Part shown: in pieces, positions 1 to 8,273 of the stretch | Numbering within the stretch: position 1 is the stretch's first letter | How the letters are laid out: each line of letters begins with the position of its first letter | NCBI GenBank assembly: GCA_016706565.1 | Contig: JADJJI010000011.1 | Coordinates: forward strand, 434,001-498,000 | Reading direction: 5' to 3' | DNA length: 64,000 bases | From: Piscinibacter sp. | Lineage (GTDB): Bacteria; Pseudomonadota; Gammaproteobacteria; Burkholderiales; Burkholderiaceae_C | Notes under the pieces: generated by a model | Seen by the model: only the letters and a program-made list of their open reading frames with translations | Database searches by the model: none | What the model was told of the DNA's origin: nothing | Program-made: the position numbers and the translations under genes

Positions 1-2
1 GC

Positions 3-545
3 AAGTCGGGCGACAAGCCGCTGACCTATGGCAGCGTGGGCATCGGCTCGCTGTACCACCTGATCCTGGAGAACGTGCAGGCGGCCACCGGCATCAAGCT
101 GGCGCACGTGCCCTACAAGGGCAACGCGCCGCTGCTGCAGGACATCGGCGGCGGCCAGGTCGACTTCGCGGTGCTGGTCTACAGCGCGGCGATGGGCGCG
201 CTGGCCGAGCAGGGCCGGCTGAAGGTGATCGGCCAGCTCGGCGCGCAGCGCTCGGAGCTGCTGAAGAACCTGCCGACGGTCAGCGAGAGCCAGTCGCTGA
301 AGAACTTCTCCTACAAGATCTGGACCGGCTACATGGTGCCGAAGAACACGCCCGAGGACGTGGTGGTGCGCCTGCATGCCGCGATCGGCAAGTCGCTGCA
401 GGATCCGTCGGTGCGCGCGCAACTGGCCGCGCAGACCCAGGTCGCCTCGGCGCCGATGACGCTGGCCGAGTCGGCGAAGTTCTTCGACGCCGAGACGGCC
501 CGCTACCGCGCGATCGCCAAGCAGATCAACCTGCAGCCGCAGTGA
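3..545 (+). CDS. Bug-family tripartite tricarboxylate transporter substrate-binding protein (3' part)
   Basis: This is the C-terminal ~180 residues of a periplasmic solute receptor of the Bug (TctC) family, which binds carboxylates or similar small acids. The frame is open to the window edge, so the signal peptide and first lobe are missing. The visible part has the family-typical YGSVGIGS stretch, the VPYKGNAPLLQDIGGGQVDF segment and a C-terminal stretch from TGYMVPKNTPEDVV onward. A valine GTG at 36 could pose as a start but lies inside the conserved domain. The stop is 7 bp before the amidohydrolase gene, suggesting an operon in which the receptor helps import that enzyme's substrate. The ligand cannot be read from the sequence. 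Confidence 0.9.
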   Translation, partial: KSGDKPLTYGSVGIGSLYHLILENVQAATGIKLAHVPYKGNAPLLQDIGGGQVDFAVLVYSAAMGALAEQGRLKVIGQLGAQRSELLKNLPTVSESQSLKNFSYKIWTGYMVPKNTPEDVVVRLHAAIGKSLQDPSVRAQLAAQTQVASAPMTLAESAKFFDAETARYRAIAKQINLQPQ

Positions 546-552
546 GCCGATC

Positions 553-1755
553 GTGACCTACCTGCTGCAGGCCCTGCAGGCGCGCGCCGGCGAGTTCATC
601 AGCCTGCGCCGTGACATCCATCGGCACCCCGAGCTGGCCTTCGAGGAACATCGCACCGCCGCGCTGGTGGCCGACAAGCTCGAGGGCTGGGGCTACGCCG
701 TTGAGCGCGGCATCGGCGGCACCGGCGTGGTCGGCACGCTGGTGCGCGGCCGGGGCACCCGGCGCCTGGGCCTGCGCGCCGACATGGATGCGCTGCCGAT
801 CGCCGAGGCCAGCGGCGCCGAGTGGTCGAGCCGGAAGGCCGGCGTCATGCACGCCTGCGGCCACGACGGCCACACGGCGATGCTGCTGGCCGCGGCGCGC
901 CACCTGGCCGAGCAGGGTTCATTCGACGGCACGTTGCACCTGATCTTCCAGCCGGCCGAAGAAGGCGGCGGCGGCGCACTGCGCATGATGGCCGACGGCC
1001 TGTTCGAGCGCTTTCCCTGCGATGCCGTGTTCGCGATGCACAACATGCCCGGCACCGAGCAGGGCCGCTTCGTGCTGCGCGAAGGCGCGGCGATGGCCTC
1101 GTCCGACTACGCCACCGTCACGCTGACCGGCTTCGGCGGCCACGGCGCGATGCCGCACCGCGCGGCCGACCCGATCGTCGCCGCGGCGAGCATCGTGATG
1201 GCGCTGCAGACCGTGGTCTCGCGCAACATCGATCCGCTGCAGGCCGCGGTGGTCACCGTCGGTGCGCTGCATGCCGGCAAGGCGAACAACGTCATCCCGG
1301 CCTCGGCCACGCTGGAGCTGAGCGTGCGTGCGCTCGACCGCGAGGTGCGTGCCACGATCGAGCGGCGCGTCAAGGCGCTGGTGGCGGCGCAGGCCGAAAG
1401 TTTCGGCGTGACGGCGCAGGTCGACTGGAAGCCGGGTTACGCCGTGCTCGTCAACACGCCGGCCGAGACCGCCTTCGCGCGCGAGGTGGCGCTCGAGCTG
1501 GTCGGCGAAGCGCAGGTCACGCTGCAGGGCCCGCCGCTGACCGGCAGCGAAGACTTCGCCTTCATGCTCGAGCGCGTGCCCGGCAGCTACCTGCTGATCG
1601 GCAACGGCACGGGCGAAGGCGCCGGCGAGGGCGGCTGCATGGTGCACAACCCGGGCTACGACTTCAACGACGCCAACATCGGCCTGGGCAGCGCCTACTG
1701 GGTGCTGCTGGCCGAACGTTTCCTTGCCGCGAAGGGGCCTGCCACGGCCGCCTGA
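553..1755 (+). CDS. M20 family metallopeptidase/amidohydrolase (hippurate hydrolase-like)
   Basis: A 400-residue amidohydrolase of the M20D type, which hydrolyses N-acyl amino acids or related amides in the cytoplasm with two metal ions. Metal-binding motifs are visible: HRHPE near residue 23, LRADMDALP near 74, HACGHDGHT near 100 and the catalytic FQPAEEGGGG near 132. GGHGAMPHRAADP marks the dimerisation domain, and GSEDFAFML near the C-terminus supplies a late metal ligand. The start is GTG, 7 bp after the receptor gene, with no strong Shine-Dalgarno sequence, so translational coupling is likely. Length matches the family. The substrate is unknown. Confidence 0.92.
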   Translation: MTYLLQALQARAGEFISLRRDIHRHPELAFEEHRTAALVADKLEGWGYAVERGIGGTGVVGTLVRGRGTRRLGLRADMDALPIAEASGAEWSSRKAGVMHACGHDGHTAMLLAAARHLAEQGSFDGTLHLIFQPAEEGGGGALRMMADGLFERFPCDAVFAMHNMPGTEQGRFVLREGAAMASSDYATVTLTGFGGHGAMPHRAADPIVAAASIVMALQTVVSRNIDPLQAAVVTVGALHAGKANNVIPASATLELSVRALDREVRATIERRVKALVAAQAESFGVTAQVDWKPGYAVLVNTPAETAFAREVALELVGEAQVTLQGPPLTGSEDFAFMLERVPGSYLLIGNGTGEGAGEGGCMVHNPGYDFNDANIGLGSAYWVLLAERFLAAKGPATAA

Positions 1756-1769
1756 CATCCCGACCCCGC

Positions 1770-1950
1770 AGGAGAGCGCTCCGGCCCCCGGCCGGAGCCA
1801 CCGAAGGCGCAAACTCCCATGAACGCTCAGGTACCGTACTGCACACCACCATCGCCGTCTGGAGAGCCTTCACAGCCGTGAAGCGCCGAAGGAGCAAGGC
1901 CCGGCCCGCAAGGCCCGGCTGAATCTCTCAGGCACCAAGGACAGGGGGAG
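1770..1950 (+). promoter_or_regulatory. tandem glycine riboswitch (two aptamers)
   Basis: Two glycine-aptamer signatures follow each other. The first (about 1770-1858) has GGAGAGC, then CACCGAAGGCGCAAAC, then CGCTCAGGTA. The second (about 1860-1950) has GGAGAGCC, then CGCCGAAGGAGCAAG, then AATCTCTCAGGCACCAAGGACAG. These are the conserved bases of the glycine riboswitch in the right order. In the second aptamer a CCGGCC/GGCCCGG stem can close the variable arm. It precedes the FAD-dependent amino-acid dehydrogenase gene at 2011 by about 60 bp, so glycine probably controls that gene. I could not see a clear terminator switch, so the output mechanism is open. Confidence 0.9.
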
Positions 1951-2010
1951 CGGCAAGCACACGTCGACGTCGGTCGCCGTGCGCGCCCTCCCTTCTTGGA
2001 GTTCTCTCTC

Positions 2011-3297
2011 ATGAAAGTCATCGTTCTCGGCGCCGGCCTGCTCGGCGTCACCTCGGCCTACTTCCTGCGCCAGCAGGGCCACGACGTGACCGTCGTCGAT
2101 CGCCAGGCCTCACCCGCCGCGGAAACCAGCTTCGCCAACGGCGGGCAGATCTCGGTCAGCCACGCCGAGCCCTGGGCCAACCCGAGCGCGCCGCTGAAGG
2201 TGCTGAAGTGGCTGGGCCAGGAAGACGCGCCGCTGCTGTTCCGCATCCGTGCCGACATGCGGCAGTGGCTGTGGGGCCTGCAGTTCCTGCGCGAATGCAC
2301 GCCGGCGCGCACGCGCCACAACATCGAGCAGATCGTGCGCCTGGGCACCTACAGCCGCGACACGCTGCAGCAACTGCGCCGCGACATCGGCATCGCCTAC
2401 GACGAGCGCACGCAGGGCATCCTGCACTTCTACACGAGCGAGAAGGAGTTCGACGGCGCCGAGGGGCCGGCCGCGCAGATGCGCGCGCTCGGCTGCGACC
2501 GGCGCGTGATCTCGGCCGACGAGGCGGTGAAGCTCGAGCCCGCGCTGCGCCACATCCGCCCGCATCTCGCTGGCGCCACCTACACCGCCGAAGACGAATC
2601 GGGCGATGCCAACCGCTTCGCGCGCGAGCTGGTCCGGCGTTGCGAAGCCGACGGCGTGCAGTTCCTGATGAGCCACACGGTGACCGCGCTGCGCGAGGCC
2701 GGCGGCACGATCGACCATGTGGAGGCCACCGATGCGGAAGGCCGCTTCCAGCGCCTGCGCGCCGATGCCTACGTGCTGGCGATGGGCAGCCTGAGCCCGC
2801 TGTACGCGCAGCCGCTGGGCATCTCGCTGCCGATCTATCCGGCCAAGGGCTACTCGGTGACGATGCCGGTGAAGGACGCCTCGATGGCGCACCAGGTCTC
2901 GCTCACCGACGACGAGTACAAGCTGGTGTTCTCGCGATATACGTCCTTGCCGACGCCTTCGGCGCCGGGTGGCGACCGCTTGCGCATCGCCGGCACCGCC
3001 GAGCTCAACGGCTACGACCGTGACCTGAACCGCGTGCGCTGCGAGGCCATCGTCAAGCGCGTCGAGCAGCTGTTCCCGGGCGCGGGCGACGCGAGCCAGG
3101 CGCAGTTCTGGACCGGCCTGCGGCCCGCCACGCCGAGCAACGTGCCGATCATCGGCCGCTCGAAGCTGGCCAACCTGTTCCTCAACACCGGGCACGGCAC
3201 GCTGGGCTGGACGCACTCGTGCGGCTCGGGCAAGAGCATTGCGCGCATCGTCAGCGGCCTGAAGCCGGAGGTGGACTTCGCGTTCTCGGGCGCCTGA
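2011..3297 (+). CDS. dadA: D-amino acid dehydrogenase (DadA-type FAD oxidoreductase)
   Basis: A 428-residue flavoprotein of the DAO/DadA family that oxidises D-amino acids (or glycine) to oxo-acids, normally passing electrons to the respiratory chain at the inner membrane. The N-terminus MKVIVLGAGLLGV carries the FAD-binding GAGLLG. ETSFANGGQIS is DadA-like, and the C-terminal GHGTLGWTHSCGSGK matches the family end. I chose ATG 2011 over an in-frame TTG at 1996, because the TTG lies inside the Shine-Dalgarno region (TTGGAG). The glycine riboswitch upstream suggests glycine-responsive expression. Whether the substrate is glycine, D-alanine or broader is not visible. Confidence 0.9.
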   Translation: MKVIVLGAGLLGVTSAYFLRQQGHDVTVVDRQASPAAETSFANGGQISVSHAEPWANPSAPLKVLKWLGQEDAPLLFRIRADMRQWLWGLQFLRECTPARTRHNIEQIVRLGTYSRDTLQQLRRDIGIAYDERTQGILHFYTSEKEFDGAEGPAAQMRALGCDRRVISADEAVKLEPALRHIRPHLAGATYTAEDESGDANRFARELVRRCEADGVQFLMSHTVTALREAGGTIDHVEATDAEGRFQRLRADAYVLAMGSLSPLYAQPLGISLPIYPAKGYSVTMPVKDASMAHQVSLTDDEYKLVFSRYTSLPTPSAPGGDRLRIAGTAELNGYDRDLNRVRCEAIVKRVEQLFPGAGDASQAQFWTGLRPATPSNVPIIGRSKLANLFLNTGHGTLGWTHSCGSGKSIARIVSGLKPEVDFAFSGA

Positions 3298-3307
3298 GGC
3301 GCCGGCG

Positions 3308-4834
3308 TCACAGCCGCGATCGCTGCAGCGAGATGCGCGTTTCCGCGAACGCGGCCTGTGTCGCCAGCGCGTCCAGCGGCTGGGTGTCCTTGAACGCCGT
3401 CGGCCGGAAGGTCTGCGCCAGCGAGGCCGGTGCGTCGGCCGCCCAGATGATCACGGCGCGTGCGCTCATCGGCTTGGCGAACAGGTAGCCCTGCAGTTCG
3501 TCGCAGCCCAGGTGCACGGCCAGGTCGCGCTGGGCGACGGTTTCCACGCCGGCGGCGACGACGCGCAGCTTGTGCGAATGCGCCGCCTTCACGGCGTTCT
3601 CCAGCAGCTTGCGTGCCTGCGCATCGCGCACGCAGCCCGCCAGGGCCGCGCGTTCGATCTTGAGCTCATGAAGGTGAAGCTGGCGCATCGCGGCCATCGC
3701 CGGCGGGCTGGCGCTGAAGTCGTCGATCGACACCTGCACGCCGAGCTGCTCCAGGGTCATGAAGGCGCGCCGCGTAGCCTCGGTGTTCTCGGCCGCCACC
3801 GTCTCGGTGATCTCGCAGCTCAGGCCGTCGGGCGGCAGGCCGTGGGTCTTCAGCATGCGACCGAGCTTCGCGGCGAAGTCGTCCTGGCGGAACTGCAGGC
3901 CCGAGATGTTGACGGCCACGCGCAGCCGCATGCCGGCGGTGCGCCAGCCGGCCGCCTGCTTGATCGCCTGCTCCAGCACCCAGGCGCCGATCGGCTCGAT
4001 CAGGCCCTGCCGTTCGGCGATCGGGATGAAGCGCGACGGACTCACCAGGCCGAGCGTCGGGTGCCGCCAGCGCAGCAGCGCCTCCACGGCGGTGACCTGC
4101 AGCGTGCCCGCGTCGATCTTGGGCTGGTAGAAGAGTTCGAGTTGCTTCTTCAGGATCGCCTGCTGCAGTTCGCGGGCGATCGTGACTTCCTCGCTCTGCT
4201 CGGCCTCGATGCGCGGGTCGAACAGGGCATGGCCGCCGCCGCCGCTGCGCTGCACCGAGTACATCGCGGCCGCGGCCTTGCCGACCACGCGCAGGTTGCT
4301 GCCGTGTTCCGGCACCAGGGCCAGGCCGACGGAGGGCCCGAGCCAGACGTCGCGCCCGGCCAGGTCGATCGGCTGCACGAACGCTTCGCACAGGTGCCGG
4401 GCCAGCTTCTCGCCGGCTTCGCGCGGTGCGTTCAGCCAGACAGCGAACTCCTCGCCCGCCACGCGGCAGATCGGTGTCGAGGCGCCGCACACCGATTGCA
4501 GGCGCTGCGCGGCAGCGGCCAGCAGCTGCTCGCTGGCGGCAGCGCCCGCGCCGTCCTGCGCGATGCGGAAACCTTCCAGGCCGACGTAGAGCACGCAGCT
4601 GTCGCTGCCGGTCTTCTCGGCGGTCGCCAGGCCGTTCTGCAGTGCCACCTCGAAGGCGGCGCGCGTCATCAGGCCGGTGAGCGGGTCACGCTGCGCGTCC
4701 GCCGATCGGGCCGGCGCCGAAGCAGGGGTGGTCGGCGCGGCGCGCCGGCGCCACGCGAGCGCGAGCCCTGCCACGGCCAGCAGCCCGGCAACCGCGATCC
4801 AGGCGGTCGTGGCCTGGCTCCATGCATCGCCCAT
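3308..4834 (-). CDS. membrane-anchored GGDEF-EAL protein with degenerate active sites
   Basis: About 508 residues: one N-terminal membrane segment (residues ~10-28), then GGDEF and EAL domains of cyclic-di-GMP signalling. Both catalytic motifs look eroded. The GGDEF signature reads AGEEF. In the EAL domain EALLRW, NISGLQF, CEITET and QGYLFAKP are kept, but the loop-6 DDFGTGYSSL is DDFSASPPAM and the AEGVET glutamate is alanine (AAGVET). It therefore more likely senses or binds than synthesises or degrades c-di-GMP. ATG 4834 has AAGGGG upstream. A GTG 18 bases earlier overlaps that site and was rejected. It ends 11 bases after the convergent dadA stop. Confidence 0.88.
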   Translation of the reverse strand: MGDAWSQATTAWIAVAGLLAVAGLALAWRRRAAPTTPASAPARSADAQRDPLTGLMTRAAFEVALQNGLATAEKTGSDSCVLYVGLEGFRIAQDGAGAAASEQLLAAAAQRLQSVCGASTPICRVAGEEFAVWLNAPREAGEKLARHLCEAFVQPIDLAGRDVWLGPSVGLALVPEHGSNLRVVGKAAAAMYSVQRSGGGGHALFDPRIEAEQSEEVTIARELQQAILKKQLELFYQPKIDAGTLQVTAVEALLRWRHPTLGLVSPSRFIPIAERQGLIEPIGAWVLEQAIKQAAGWRTAGMRLRVAVNISGLQFRQDDFAAKLGRMLKTHGLPPDGLSCEITETVAAENTEATRRAFMTLEQLGVQVSIDDFSASPPAMAAMRQLHLHELKIERAALAGCVRDAQARKLLENAVKAAHSHKLRVVAAGVETVAQRDLAVHLGCDELQGYLFAKPMSARAVIIWAADAPASLAQTFRPTAFKDTQPLDALATQAAFAETRISLQRSRL

Positions 4835-4909
4835 CTCGTCACCCCTTGTCACTACACCTGTCTAGATCGGCCGGCGCGGCGGCGACTTGAGGGCGCAGGG
4901 CGTGAGATC

Positions 4910-6034
4910 TCAGTCGACGCGCGGCGCTCCGATGCGATCCAGGCAGCGGCGGTGGCGCTCGTCGACGCGCCGGGCGAACCACTCGGTGGTCAGCTTGCGC
5001 GTGAACTTCGGGCTGTGCAGGTCGATGCGCGGCAGCACGGCGCGCGGCAGTGCTCGCTTGTCCAGCCGCTCGGCATAGGCGAAGACGCGCTCGTAGAGCG
5101 CGGTGTTCGCGAAGTCGGCGTCTTCGCCCTTCTCGAGGTCGCGCCGGATCGCCGGCTCGCCCAGGCCGAGCCGGCCAGCCATCGTTCCGGCGGCACGCTC
5201 GGTCTCGCCGCGCGGGGCCCCGCTGCCTCGCGGCAGCAGGTCGCCGTCGAGCGCCAACGGCAGCCCCGAGGCCACGGCCAGCGCGTTCTGGAAGGCTGCA
5301 TTGCGGCTGGCCAGGCGGCCGGCATTGAAGTCGGCGAAGCGGTAGATCGGCTGGTCGTAGGGCGCGTCGTAGGCGAGCAGGTGCGCCGCGCCGAAGTACA
5401 GGCCGCCACGGCGCGTGAACACCTCGCGCCGGATCGACTCGCGCACCGGGTAGGGGTAGGGCCGCGCCTTGGCCTGCGCTTCGGCAAAGGCGATGCTCAC
5501 CTGCATCGGACCGCCGGTGCGCACCGGGTTGCGGCTCTCGAAGAAGGTCTTGCCCAGCGGCACCATGCCGATGAAGTTCTCGAAGATCTCGCTGAGCTGC
5601 CGCTCGGTCTTCACCGCGTCGATGCGCTCGGCGTAACTGCGGCCGTCGGGCGAGTTCAGTGCGAGCGCGGCGCGCAGCGCGAGCCTGGGCACGCCGGCCT
5701 CGTCGGCGCGGCGCTCGATTTCCTTGCGCGCGATGGCACCGAGGCCCGGCACCGCCGGGTCGGCGCGAAAGCCCGATTCCTGCTCGGTCACGGCCAGCAC
5801 GGCGCACAAGTTCGCCGGCGTCGACGGCAGTTCCAGCGTCGACAGCGCAGCGTGGATGTCGGCGGCCCAGCCGGCGCGGTCGTCCGTGCCCGCTGGCAGC
5901 AGGCGCACGATCGCCTCGCGTGCCTCGGTAGGGCCCATGCCGGCCGGCTCGGCCATGCGGCCCGGCACGGCACAGCCTGCCAGCAGGAGGGCGATTGCCA
6001 CGGCGGCGGCCGCGGCGCAGATCGGTCGGGACAT
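4910..6034 (-). CDS. DUF1615 family lipoprotein
   Basis: A 374-residue predicted lipoprotein with a short signal peptide ending in the lipobox LLAGC (cysteine near residue 21). The body matches, from memory, the DUF1615 family, which has no established function. It contains TEQESGF, GPMQVS and VFTRRGGLYFGAAHLL. The EQESGF and GPMQVS elements recall lytic transglycosylase folds (catalytic Glu in an ESGF context followed by a GxMQV motif), so a peptidoglycan-active role is possible but unproven. It stands alone on this strand, divergent from the lipase-like gene at 6141. Confidence 0.75.
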   Translation of the reverse strand: MSRPICAAAAAVAIALLLAGCAVPGRMAEPAGMGPTEAREAIVRLLPAGTDDRAGWAADIHAALSTLELPSTPANLCAVLAVTEQESGFRADPAVPGLGAIARKEIERRADEAGVPRLALRAALALNSPDGRSYAERIDAVKTERQLSEIFENFIGMVPLGKTFFESRNPVRTGGPMQVSIAFAEAQAKARPYPYPVRESIRREVFTRRGGLYFGAAHLLAYDAPYDQPIYRFADFNAGRLASRNAAFQNALAVASGLPLALDGDLLPRGSGAPRGETERAAGTMAGRLGLGEPAIRRDLEKGEDADFANTALYERVFAYAERLDKRALPRAVLPRIDLHSPKFTRKLTTEWFARRVDERHRRCLDRIGAPRVD

Positions 6035-6140
6035 GGTTCGGTCTGGGGATGCGCCCGCATTCTGCTGCAGGCAGTCTCATTGCACCGGATCAATGCGCTC
6101 GCATGGCGTCCGCATCAGCATGAAGCCTGGGGAGGCTGGG

Positions 6141-7430
6141 ATGGAACGTTCTCGATCGATTCGCGCGGTGAACCTCGCCTTCGTCGTCGGGTTGCTGACG
6201 GCATGCAGCACGCTTCACGTAGGTCAATCGCCGCAGGAGCCAACGCCGCCGCAACCCGATGGCCAGTGCATCGCCGGGTTCTATCTGCCGTATGCCGCCC
6301 TGGCGGCCGACGTCTACCGGACGCGGGGCGCGGCGATCGAGCGTCTGCAGCTGGTGGTCAACGACGATCTGATCCAGAGGATCACGAACGGGAAGGGCAT
6401 CACGCGGGAGGAAGTGAGCAGCCTGTACACCCGGGCGCGTACGCAGCAGTGCCAGGCTTCGCAGCCTTGCCTGGGCGAGATCCGCGAGCCGGACAAGGTC
6501 AAGGAGATCTTCAACGCCGGAGACGAAGGGTTCGAGGATGCGGTTCCGCAGCAGGATTCGCAGTGCGACGACCGATCGAGCGCCAGGCCCAAGGTGCCGA
6601 TCAAGGAGGCAGCACGAGAGTTTGGTTGGGAACGGGCCCGGGAACTCGAGAAGTACGCCTTCACCCGGGAGTGGCGCATCTTCGTTCCGGATTTCGCGAT
6701 CGAGGTCTGGCGCCGCATCCGCAAGGACCCGGTCGCCGTGGGCCAGCAGGAATATGCCCTCGTGTTCCGCGGCACCGCCGGCTACGGCGGATGGTTCTCG
6801 AACCTGCGACCCATCACGGCCCTGCTGCCCGGCTTCTGGGATCACTACAAGCAGGCCGAGGCCAGCGCGCGGCGCATCGTCGAGCAGATCTACATGATCG
6901 AGTTCCTTCGCTACGAATGGCAACTCGGCCAGGCGCGGGCGGGGGTGGGCCCGCCACCGCGCAGCGACGCCATCGAACTGCCGCTCATCACCATGGTCGG
7001 CCACTCGCTCGGGGCAGGACTGGCCCGCTACGCGTACCTGCGTGTCCCCGAAGCGACACGGGTGGTCGGCTTCAATCCTTCGCCGGTCGACGGGGGACAC
7101 ACGCTCTTTCCCCTGGCCGCGCGCGAACGCTTCACGCAGGGGCGCCGGCAGGATCCGGGCGAGTTCTGCGTCGCTCCCGGGACGCCCCTTCCGAGCGAGT
7201 CGCCGAGCATGTTCTTCCTGCACGAAATGGGCGATGCGCTGACGGAGATCGCGCCGTGCTTCTCCGGCCCCGAGTGGGGCTCCGAAGGCGGTCCGGTCGC
7301 ACTGTGCCAGGGCGTCGATCTCAGCCACGGCAGTGCGCTGCGCCAGCACGCCATGAACATCATGGCCTGCAGGTTGTCGGTGCGCTATTTCAAGGACAAG
7401 AAGGGATCCGCCTTCGCGAGGCAGCCATGA
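6141..7430 (+). CDS. lipase-like (class 3 type) lipoprotein
   Basis: A 429-residue alpha/beta-hydrolase candidate with the nucleophile elbow GHSLGAG (around residue 290). The segment EYALVFRGTAGYGGW before it is typical of class-3 lipase-like folds, where RGT lies next to the oxyanion site. The N-terminus ends in the lipobox LLTAC, so it is probably membrane-anchored in the envelope. ATG 6141 has GGGGAGG at good spacing. The frame is open further upstream but lacks a plausible start. Its stop overlaps the next gene's start (ATGA), so the two lipase-like genes are translationally coupled. The substrate is unknown. Confidence 0.75.
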   Translation: MERSRSIRAVNLAFVVGLLTACSTLHVGQSPQEPTPPQPDGQCIAGFYLPYAALAADVYRTRGAAIERLQLVVNDDLIQRITNGKGITREEVSSLYTRARTQQCQASQPCLGEIREPDKVKEIFNAGDEGFEDAVPQQDSQCDDRSSARPKVPIKEAAREFGWERARELEKYAFTREWRIFVPDFAIEVWRRIRKDPVAVGQQEYALVFRGTAGYGGWFSNLRPITALLPGFWDHYKQAEASARRIVEQIYMIEFLRYEWQLGQARAGVGPPPRSDAIELPLITMVGHSLGAGLARYAYLRVPEATRVVGFNPSPVDGGHTLFPLAARERFTQGRRQDPGEFCVAPGTPLPSESPSMFFLHEMGDALTEIAPCFSGPEWGSEGGPVALCQGVDLSHGSALRQHAMNIMACRLSVRYFKDKKGSAFARQP

Positions 7431-8242
7431 AGAAGATGTCGAAAGCCTGGTGCGTCGCCCTGGCCGCGCTGGCCGCCCCTGCGCAGGCCGATGTGGCCCG
7501 GCCGCTGACGCGGGCGCTCGCGAACGAGGTGGCGCTGTATTCGATGATGGCCTCCAACGCCTATGCCGACGATCCCGGCAAGACCCGCTTCGAGCTCGAC
7601 CGCCTGGGCTGGAAGAAGGTCGATCTGCAAGGTGGGTCGGTGGCCGAAGGCCGCAACTCCTACCAGCCGAAGACGCCCGTCGGCGACGTGTTCTCCAACC
7701 TGCAGTTCGACATCTGGGAAGACTCGAACTCGCAGCGCACCGTCTTCGCCTTCAAGGGCACGAAGGAGAAGATCGACTGGTTCGCCGGCAACGTGGCGGT
7801 GGGCATTTCCATCCCGTACAAGAGCGCCAAGAAGCATGTGCGCGAGTACATGAAGGCTCATCCCGAGCGGGCCGTGACGGTGACCGGGCACTCGCTCGGC
7901 GGCGGGCTGGCCCTGTCGGTTTCGTTCTGGGAGGGCGTGGACGCGGTGGTCTTCAACACCTCGCCGCGGGTCTTCGATGGCATGCAGAACCAGAACAAGC
8001 CGGCCCGGCGGCTGGCGGTGTTCCAGGAGAACGACATCCTGCAGAAGGTGCGCAGCCGCTACCCGAAGTTCCTCGCGAAGATCAAGCCCGAGCAGATCGT
8101 CGAGACGCATTTCGACTACGCCGGACGCAGCACGCACCGCAGCGATCTGCTCGCCGAGGGGCTGCTGGCGTGCGCCGCGGAGCCGGCGCTGAAGGAACTG
8201 GCCGCCAGCGTGACGCTGTCGGTCCGCTGTGACCTCGAATGA
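7427..8242 (+). CDS. secreted lipase-like alpha/beta hydrolase
   Basis: A 271-residue protein with a cleavable signal peptide (MKKMSKAWCV... ending APAQA). It has a class-3 lipase-like core: RTVFAFKGTKEKIDW, then the nucleophile motif GHSLGGG near residue 150. A later Asp and His (NDILQKV, RSTHRSD) could complete the triad. It overlaps the preceding lipase-like gene by 4 bases, and they resemble each other only around the nucleophile. Probably periplasmic or secreted. The function as lipase, phospholipase or other esterase is inferred from the fold alone. Confidence 0.75.
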   Translation: MKKMSKAWCVALAALAAPAQADVARPLTRALANEVALYSMMASNAYADDPGKTRFELDRLGWKKVDLQGGSVAEGRNSYQPKTPVGDVFSNLQFDIWEDSNSQRTVFAFKGTKEKIDWFAGNVAVGISIPYKSAKKHVREYMKAHPERAVTVTGHSLGGGLALSVSFWEGVDAVVFNTSPRVFDGMQNQNKPARRLAVFQENDILQKVRSRYPKFLAKIKPEQIVETHFDYAGRSTHRSDLLAEGLLACAAEPALKELAASVTLSVRCDLE

Positions 8243-8273
8243 CCTGAATCGCTTCTGAACCCAGGGGACCGAC

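Noticed and set aside
3512-8242. Very long open frame spanning several genes on the + strand
   Set aside because: Only its 3' end (7427-8242) is a real gene. The rest lies antisense to the GGDEF-EAL and DUF1615 genes and out of frame with the first lipase-like gene; it is a high-GC artefact with low-complexity Arg/Ala/Gly sequence.
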